Below, piece by piece: positions 58,701-64,000 of a DNA stretch of 64,000 nucleotides; the stretch's first letter is position 1; every line of letters begins with the position of its first letter. The translations under genes were made by a program, and so were the position numbers. The stretch comes from Angiostrongylus vasorum. Taxonomy: Eukaryota > Nematoda > Chromadorea > Rhabditida > Metastrongylidae. The stretch lies in contig JADANN010000468.1 of the NCBI GenBank assembly GCA_018806985.1, positions 2,801,072 through 2,865,071 on the forward strand. Direction: 5' to 3'. The notes beneath the pieces are model-generated. The model made no database searches. It had not been told where the DNA came from and worked only from the letters and a program-made list of their open reading frames with translations.

Positions 58701-61700
58701 CGAATCTTTGAGACGGGTTGGAAACAGAGACGCCACGCATTAAATGAGATTCAGAAATCAAAAATGGATGCTTATGTTGCAGAGGTCAACGTCCTGAGTT
58801 CGAAGAAATCGAAGAAGAAATTCCAGGTGGACCGGTATGACCTTAAATTTATATTGCCTTGAAGTCATTCGAGTAATTTCTATGTTCTTGTTTTGTCACT
58901 GTCACCATGATTTATTCTTCCACAAAAATATATTGAAATGGCATTATAAGCGAATAACTGCACTAAGAAAAAATACGACTTTGTCTCAGTTTCTACTTTT
59001 TCTAGCCAGTCGTGCCGCCACCGCGAACATGTTGTCCTCCACCAATCCCACCACCACCTCCACCACCTCCTCCACCACCACCACCGCCACCGGAGCCGCC
59101 AGTCCAATGTTGTGCCGGAGAGCAGTATCCAAGAACGCCATGTAATCAATGTCCACGAGGAGGTGATGTTTGAAAACACTGCATTGTCAATATGCATCTA
59201 ACTCAAAGCGAAAATTGCGCAAACTGGATTTTTTGTTGTGTACGGAAGTAGCGTGATAAGCTAGATGCACCTTCTTTTAATGTTTTACGGAAGGAAACTT
59301 TGTAGTGCGTGTTACAGGTCTTGAATGTTTAAGATCTTTTCTATAAAGAAGTTTGTGAGTATCACCGTGTAGTAACCAGTATTCTTTAATTATTGTTCCG
59401 AATGGAGAAATACCTTAAAGAAATGCCTTCGGTGCAGCTTACTTTTGAAGCGAAAAATTGAATTGAATTCGTGCGTAGGTCACCGGTCTGGTGTTTTCTG
59501 AGCTTGGATCGGTGTTATTTCTACACTGCAGATGACTTTATAGTGGACTTTTTATGAGCTTCTCAGCTGATTGAGAGATCTGAACTCAATAAAGAAGTTC
59601 ATATGATAGGTGGAGGTCAACCGGCAATTTCTATACAAAAAAATTTATTTGGTGTTCCATCACGTTTGGTGGTAGATCTGTTATCTGAAGCTGTGCCATA
59701 TAACTTTCTAACTGACCAATCAACAGTTATTTATCAAATTTACGAAATCCGTGTTATTTACAAAGTAACTACATCAATCCAGCCCAAGCAATCCAGGTAG
59801 GTGCAAAAAACGAGTAATGATTTAGTCTCATGCATCGATAGGGATTTTTTTAGCTTCGAGGATTTGTTTTAGACAATTTCAAATGTTCAGATTGTGGATG
59901 CGCCCGACCGTGTTGTTATTATCAGAATCCAAGCTGTTGCAATCAAGGAAAACCGTGCTGTCCACCACCACTTCCGTGTTGTCCCGTCATTCCTCTACCA
60001 ACTTTGAATTGTTTGGCTACCGTACCTCCTTGCCTACGGTATGTCACATAACAGTGTTAAATTTCGTACAGAAAGGTAACTAAGCTGTGATCGGTCTGTT
60101 AAACCGCTATTTAGTACAGGCTGTATCTTACTGTATCAATATGGACAGAAATTTTCTCACAAAATACTCATTTTATTCTCGATATTCTGTTGAGCAAACT
60201 CGAGGTGTTACTTTATTCTTTATTCCGTTAAAGCTGACGTTTCGGCAGACTTCGCCTTCCTCAAAGCCTGGAAAGGTCAAGTTGACAGCAATCTATTCGG
60301 CCAAACACCTCCATAACCAACAATCACATTGAACACCGAGTAGCTTCTTTGCACACTCACAGCTTTCTATGAGTCTTCCACTGGATATGTCGCGTGGAGA
60401 CTAACCGCACAGAATTCACATGGAAGCTTGATATGCCAATCCCATCAGAATAACAGGCTTATATACTGCCCATTATCACGCGTGATAATGAGGCATTCCT
60501 CCCTGCGGTTCATTTTCGGATTCCTGGAATTGATCCAGAATGCCTCGAGAATTTTGCGCGCTTGTGTTCTCGATTCCTGCGCTAGGATCGTAACCCGTAC
60601 TTCAAAGTCCCGTTATATCTCTCGGTCCTATGCGTGCCTAATTGGGTATCTGGTTTACTTTTGCCGACTAGGTGTTCTTTTATGCGGACACAGAGTGGTC
60701 TTCCCGTTTCGCCAATCTATTCGTTCCCGCACGCCTTACAGGAGATCAGATAAACTGTACCCAAACTCATGCAATCACCGTCCCTACCATTAGGTCAAAT
60801 TATGCAATTTTGCGTTGCACATAGACAGTCATATAGACGGTTACGCACTAGCTGGCGCCTAAGAGTGCTCGATGACATTTCAACTACGTTTACCGAATTC
60901 TCTAGACCCGCCTTTCTTAAGCAGCGTTTTATAGCTGCACTTACATCATTTGAGATGAAGGGTAGGATAAACGGGACTTTTTTATTGCTAGAGTTGTCGT
61001 TTGGGGGGCCTAGGATTACCCCTACACCTATTCCGAGCTACAGTTTCGTAGCCATTAGAAATGGCTATTTGCCGTGCCATGTTCCGGGACTCCTCTCTCT
61101 ACTCTCTTCTCGTGCACACCTTGGTTGCTGTTCGAAACATGTTTATTACAAGCGCCCTTTTCGTGTGAGAGGGATGAGAGGAGAGGTAATGAACCAAGAT
61201 GTTTTTACTACTTGGCTTTCGGTACCAATTCGTAATGTAGCCATTTTCTGATAGGTTAATTTGGACGTTCAGGAATGGAAGCCAGTTTTCTTGCTGTCGA
61301 TTTGACCTTTCCAGGCTCTGAGGAAGGCGAAATCTGCCGAAACGTCGGCTTTGACAGAATAAAGAATAAAGTAACATTTCGTTCTTGTTCAACAAGATTA
61401 TCGAGAAGTATTTGACCAATGCCGAGGTTAATAGAAAGTCGGCCGTGGGATCTATTACGAGACGTACTCACTTTAGTGTTTAACAATAGTTATTAGCTTC
61501 TATTCTAGTTAGTCGTACGGTAAGGAGTGTTGTTAATGGAAGATGATAATAGAGTTTTTACGTTAGGATATTTTTTCTTTCTTATGAATCGTCGAGTACT
61601 AAAAGAGTACTAGCCTACGTAGATGGTAGAGATCAAAAAATGGAAAAAAAGTAGGAGATAACTTTAAACATTAGAGAAAGAAATGCTATCGTTTGAAGTT

Positions 61701-62930
61701 GAACCACAAAGTACTTCTGTTTATAGATATCGATTTTTTCCAAATCAATCAATAGTTCTTCCAAAATGCTTGCCTAGTGATTAGAAACAACTTTCTACTT
61801 ACTTCAGCGCTTGCCCCAAGTGTCCTTGTCGTAAACGAATAATGTTGGGGAAACGTTCTAAGCGTCATGATGCATTGCATTGTCAACCAGGTATTCGTTT
61901 GTTAAAACACTATGAAACATTACTTTTTTTAAAAATTTTCCATTATTTACTCTTGCACTTGTGTATGTGACGGTTTATTATTTGCCAAATAATGTTCTCA
62001 TATCTTTTTTCTCCTTAATCCACTGACCTACTTGGATTTTTGGATGGCCCGTCTTCACTGGTTGTGCGGGGCCAAGCATAATCTCCACTTTTCGGAGATT
62101 TGCTGGTTAAGCCATTATGGTTCCCTGGAGTCCCGTGGTCAGCCTAGCCAAAGTCTGCCTCAGGTCTTCACCACCACAGGCAGTCGCAGCCCTGTGGATC
62201 AGAGGGAGATTTACCAGCATGCGACTTTGATACCAGGACGGTGGTGGACCCTGGTATTGGTTTGCTCTTAGCCAGGCTTCCTAATGGAAACACCGGACTC
62301 CTTCCTAGCATGGGAGACCCTGCCGAGAAGATGAATCCACCCGCTATGCATTGCAGCCCGACACGCAGGAACCATTGATTCTAATTACATTTTGTTATAA
62401 GTAGTATCACTAGTATAGAAATTTTTCATAGATAGTAGAACACTACCATTATTGCACAAACACTTATCATTTTGAGCTGTTTCGTGTTGATCCTATCGAA
62501 AATTGAAGTAGGTACTTTTTTTTGTCTTTAGATTTTTTTGCTGTTCTACTACTAAAAATAACTACCATTCCCACTTCGAAAATTACTACGGTTTCTCTAT
62601 GGGTGGCTACTGTTACATGTGAAAAATGGTCGAATTATAGACGGAACTGCTGAAAAATTGACAGAAACTGCCGAAGGTTCACCGAAATTCGTTCGAAAGA
62701 GCGAACCGGACTCAGTTACTGTGAACGATGAACCTGTTAGTTATTTTCTCTTCTCATTCATAATTCTTTTCATCTTTTTCTCTTCTTTTTCCAATTCTTG
62801 GTCTCTTCCTGTGCGTGAAATCTCGGCGACAATAGTCTGGTTGTCATTTTTGTAGCAGAGTGTACAGCCGCCACCACGGGCCGGTCGCCTATACGAACAG
62901 AATCGTGCACGAAGAGTAAAACGTGGCGGG
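55771..62930 (+). CDS. Secreted Cys/Pro-rich protein, 3' end beyond window
   Basis: Nine exons: 55771-55892, 56607-56683, 56967-57096, 58783-58834, 59006-59162, 59891-60038, 61808-61890, 62641-62735, 62856-62930. They give 939 nt with every phase matching. Residues 1-22 are a signal peptide (CSFLIVIVTLAATVWA). After it come RRKRCSCGCSGC, paired-Cys and proline modules (CCPPPPPPKPCCQPAYGPCC, CCPNPCC), an acidic spacer EFEEIEEE, a long proline run, then CCAGEQYP, PCCYYQNPSCC and CCPPPLPCC. The basic segments CRKRIMLGKRSKR and RARRVKRGG resemble proprotein-cleavage sites. The function is unknown. It is probably extracellular, possibly cuticle-associated, and some nematode ground-like proteins have a similar front half. 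The last exon ends at donor GTAAGT, and an acceptor-like CTCCCGCAG sits at the window edge (63998). Introns 3, 6, 7 and 9 carry mobile elements. Confidence 0.8.
57270..57545 (+). repeat. tRNA-like SINE copy, intron 3 of secreted-protein gene
   Basis: It starts TGTGGCGCAGTGATTGGAG (A box) and has GAGATCGACTCCC (B box) near 57310. It follows the consensus through TTGTCTGGGAGGATAGCAG to GACTTAATCAACACCGAGAG. Confidence 0.8.
57670..58200 (+). repeat. SINE copy split by the 385-bp repeat
   Basis: 57670-57801 is the 5' half of the tRNA-like SINE (GTGACACAGTGATTAGAGG, then GGTTTGATCCTG). Its block CTTGTCTGAAAT is duplicated at 58183-58194 on the other side of the inserted 385-bp repeat. The SINE continues only briefly after that. 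Confidence 0.75.
57802..58182 (-). repeat. 385-bp SINE-like repeat, copy 4, inserted in a SINE
   Basis: A complete 381-bp copy, with perfect 12-bp direct repeats CTTGTCTGAAAT (57790-57801 and 58183-58194). Because it interrupts a SINE, both ends of the family are defined exactly here. Confidence 0.85.
58215..58490 (-). repeat. tRNA-like SINE copy
   Basis: A reverse-orientation copy: the minus strand shows an A-box region near 58470-58490 (GCGCAGTGGTTAGAGG) and a B-box-like GGTTCGATACC near 58430. A separate plus-strand SINE 3' fragment follows at about 58525-58650. Confidence 0.65.
60232..60269 (-). ncRNA. Hammerhead-like motif 3' of Penelope copy
   Basis: Minus-strand order: AGGCU, UUGAGGA, helix II GGCG/UGCC, GAAAC, GUC, AGCUU. 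It lies about 200 bp downstream, in sense, of the GIY-YIG domain. The first core base is U instead of C. Confidence 0.5.
60428..61419 (-). pseudogene. Penelope-like element with GIY-YIG, intron 6 of secreted-protein gene
   Basis: 61300-61099 encodes ENWLPFLNVQINLSENGYIT, then NWYRKPSSKNILVHYLSSHP, HTKRALVINMFRTATKVC. 60830-60430 encodes the GIY-YIG domain and ends with AFWINSRNPKMNRREECLII. The RT catalytic core upstream is replaced by a terminal-repeat copy (61275-61450). Left (about 60205-60300) and right (about 61295-61390) ends are inverted repeats of about 95 bp, each holding one hammerhead-like motif. Confidence 0.75.
61313..61350 (+). ncRNA. Hammerhead-like motif, right end of Penelope copy
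   Basis: The order is AGGCU, CUGAGGA, helix II GGCG/UGCC with an AAAUC loop, GAAAC, GUC, GGCUU. The core is intact. Helix I pairs through two G-U pairs. Confidence 0.55.
62024..62373 (-). repeat. 385-bp SINE-like repeat, copy 5, intron 7
   Basis: A reverse-orientation copy that lacks about 35-40 bp at its AACGGTTTACCGCC end. In family orientation this is a 5' truncation, as expected for target-primed reverse transcription. Confidence 0.7.
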
Positions 62931-63034
62931 GTAAGTACTGCATTGATTTCTCAAGTGCTTATTTATTTCTAAAACAAATGCATCCTATGAGGAGTTTTTC
63001 CATCGCAAACTGCTTCTTACTCTTCAATTATGGG

Positions 63035-63305
63035 AGGCGCTAATGCAGTGGTTAGAGGCGCTTCTGCACACGTCGTCTTTGGTTCGATTACGTGCTTAGA
63101 GTTCACATAGCTCTCAATCGCTTCGAGGGTTGGAAGTTAGTGTCAGACGTATCTGGGAAGGTTAAAGCACTGACCTGATACAAGGTAAGCCACCCTAGGT
63201 CATTGTATAGGCCACATATGTATTCATACACTTCTTACGATGTTTGATGAACTTGAATCGCGTATCGCTCTAGAAATTATCAACATCGAAGGCTTAATCC
63301 TTCAC
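63035..63305 (+). repeat. tRNA-like SINE copy
   Basis: It has GCTAATGCAGTGGTTAGAGG (A box) and GGTTCGATTACG (B box) near 63080. The body follows the consensus (CATTGTATAGGCCACATATG, then ATCAACATCGAAGGC). Confidence 0.7.
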
Positions 63306-63400
63306 TTCTTATCTCAGCATATAGGTAGATTCCTGCATCATCTGCATTCCCAGTAGTCATAGTGTATTTCAAAACCGACTTTTCTTTATTACTAATCAAC

Positions 63401-63782
63401 CTCCCAACGGTTTGCCGCCTTATCGTGGCTGGGAGGTGTTCCTGGGGTGTCGGACTGCAATGTACAGCGGGGGGATTTGTCTCCGTCGCAGGGCCTCCCA
63501 AGCTGAGGAGTCCGGCGTTTCCATCAGGAAGCCTAGTTAACAGTAAACCAATACCAAGATCCACCACCGTTCTGGTATCAAAGCCGCATGGTGGCAAATC
63601 TCCCTCTGATCCACAAGGGCTGCGACTGCCTATCGTGGTGACGACCTGGGGCAGACTTTGGCCAGGGCTGTTTTCGAGATTCCAGGGAATCATAATGGCT
63701 TAACCAGCAAATCTCCGAAAAATGGTGATTATGCTGGGGCCCGCACAACTAGTGAGGATAGACGGTTTAGGTATCAAGTAAG
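63401..63782 (+). repeat. 385-bp SINE-like repeat, copy 6
   Basis: A 382-bp copy with perfect 14-bp direct repeats TATTACTAATCAAC (63387-63400 and 63783-63796). Its start CTCCCAACGGTTTGCCGCC and its tail near TATCAAGTAAG define the family ends, in agreement with copy 4. Confidence 0.85.
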
Positions 63783-64000
63783 TATTACTAATCAACACGT
63801 ATTCTTTCTTTGAAAAAGCCTACACGAGGTTCTTTCTTCACTGTCATGTAGTAGAACTGCCCTGTTGGGCTAATAGTGATGAAATGTGCGAAAAGGCTTG
63901 CTATTTTGGTGAAAGAATACTTGAATATTACTTCTGTAAGGACTAAAATTTGCTCCATTGCTAAAGGGAAACAATCACTGAACGTTGCTCTCCCGCAGCA

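Noticed and set aside
60769..61251. 160-codon plus-strand frame
   Set aside because: It is antisense to the minus-strand Penelope RT and GIY-YIG coding sequence, which carries the recognisable motifs.
13452..63305. SINE heads considered as true tRNA genes
   Set aside because: A and B boxes are present, but there is no complete cloverleaf or anticodon arm, and the same body sequence follows every copy.
63280..63703. 137-codon minus-strand frame and 113-codon plus-strand frame
   Set aside because: Both lie mostly in the 385-bp repeat. Similar frames recur in every copy by chance.
1..64000. CRISPR arrays, bacterial operons, riboswitches
   Set aside because: The sequence is clearly eukaryotic (spliced genes, non-LTR and Penelope elements), and no direct-repeat/spacer array is present.

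Overview
This window looks like a gene-poor, repeat-rich stretch of a nematode genome. The best fit is a clade V strongylid of the hookworm type. That is an inference from four things: short introns with TTTTCAG-like acceptors, a nematode-type DUF1647-like gene, decayed RTE-clade retrotransposons nearly everywhere, and Penelope-like elements with a GIY-YIG domain. There is no bacterial-style operon and no intact rRNA or tRNA gene. Most long open frames here are fragments or antisense shadows of mobile elements.

I could assemble four spliced genes exon by exon, with every splice phase agreeing. (1) RMI1-like, minus strand, 42408 to 38186, 11 exons, about 552 aa: the OB-fold partner of BLM helicase and topoisomerase III. 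(2) MND1, minus strand, 45958 to 44209, 6 exons, 206 aa: the meiotic recombination cofactor that C. elegans has lost. (3) PDCD5, plus strand, 47526 to 52633, 5 exons, 123 aa; its last intron contains an almost full-length antisense RTE element. (4) A secreted Cys/Pro-rich protein, plus strand, from 55771 to at least 62930, 9 exons and 313 codons, running off the right edge. Two exons of a DUF1647-like gene (17134 to 16897, minus) and one candidate signal-peptide exon (29099 to 28906, minus) are less complete. MND1 and RMI1 are neighbours on the same strand and both belong to homologous recombination. MND1 and PDCD5 are divergent.

Layout: 0-15 kb holds Penelope and RTE wreckage. 15-20 kb has the DUF1647-like exons and solo repeats. 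20-25 kb has two RTEs head to head. 25-34 kb has SINEs, a 385-bp repeat, a Penelope foldback with clean target-site duplications, and a Penelope copy. 34-37 kb has a broken RTE with a palindromic insert. 38-53 kb has the three conserved genes, with mobile elements in their introns. 54-64 kb has the secreted-protein gene, whose introns are packed with SINEs, 385-bp repeats and a Penelope copy.

Four repeat families account for most of the rest. They are: RTE non-LTR elements with a roughly 430-bp conserved leader; Penelope-like elements; a tRNA-like SINE with recognisable A and B boxes (about 11 copies); and a 385-bp element with 9-14 bp target-site duplications (6 fairly complete copies plus one partial). 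The most striking pattern is a small RNA fold, CUGARGA - helix II - GAAAC - GUC - AGC, that resembles a minimal hammerhead ribozyme. It occurs about 13 times and lies 100-200 bp downstream of the GIY-YIG domain, in sense orientation, in four separate Penelope copies.
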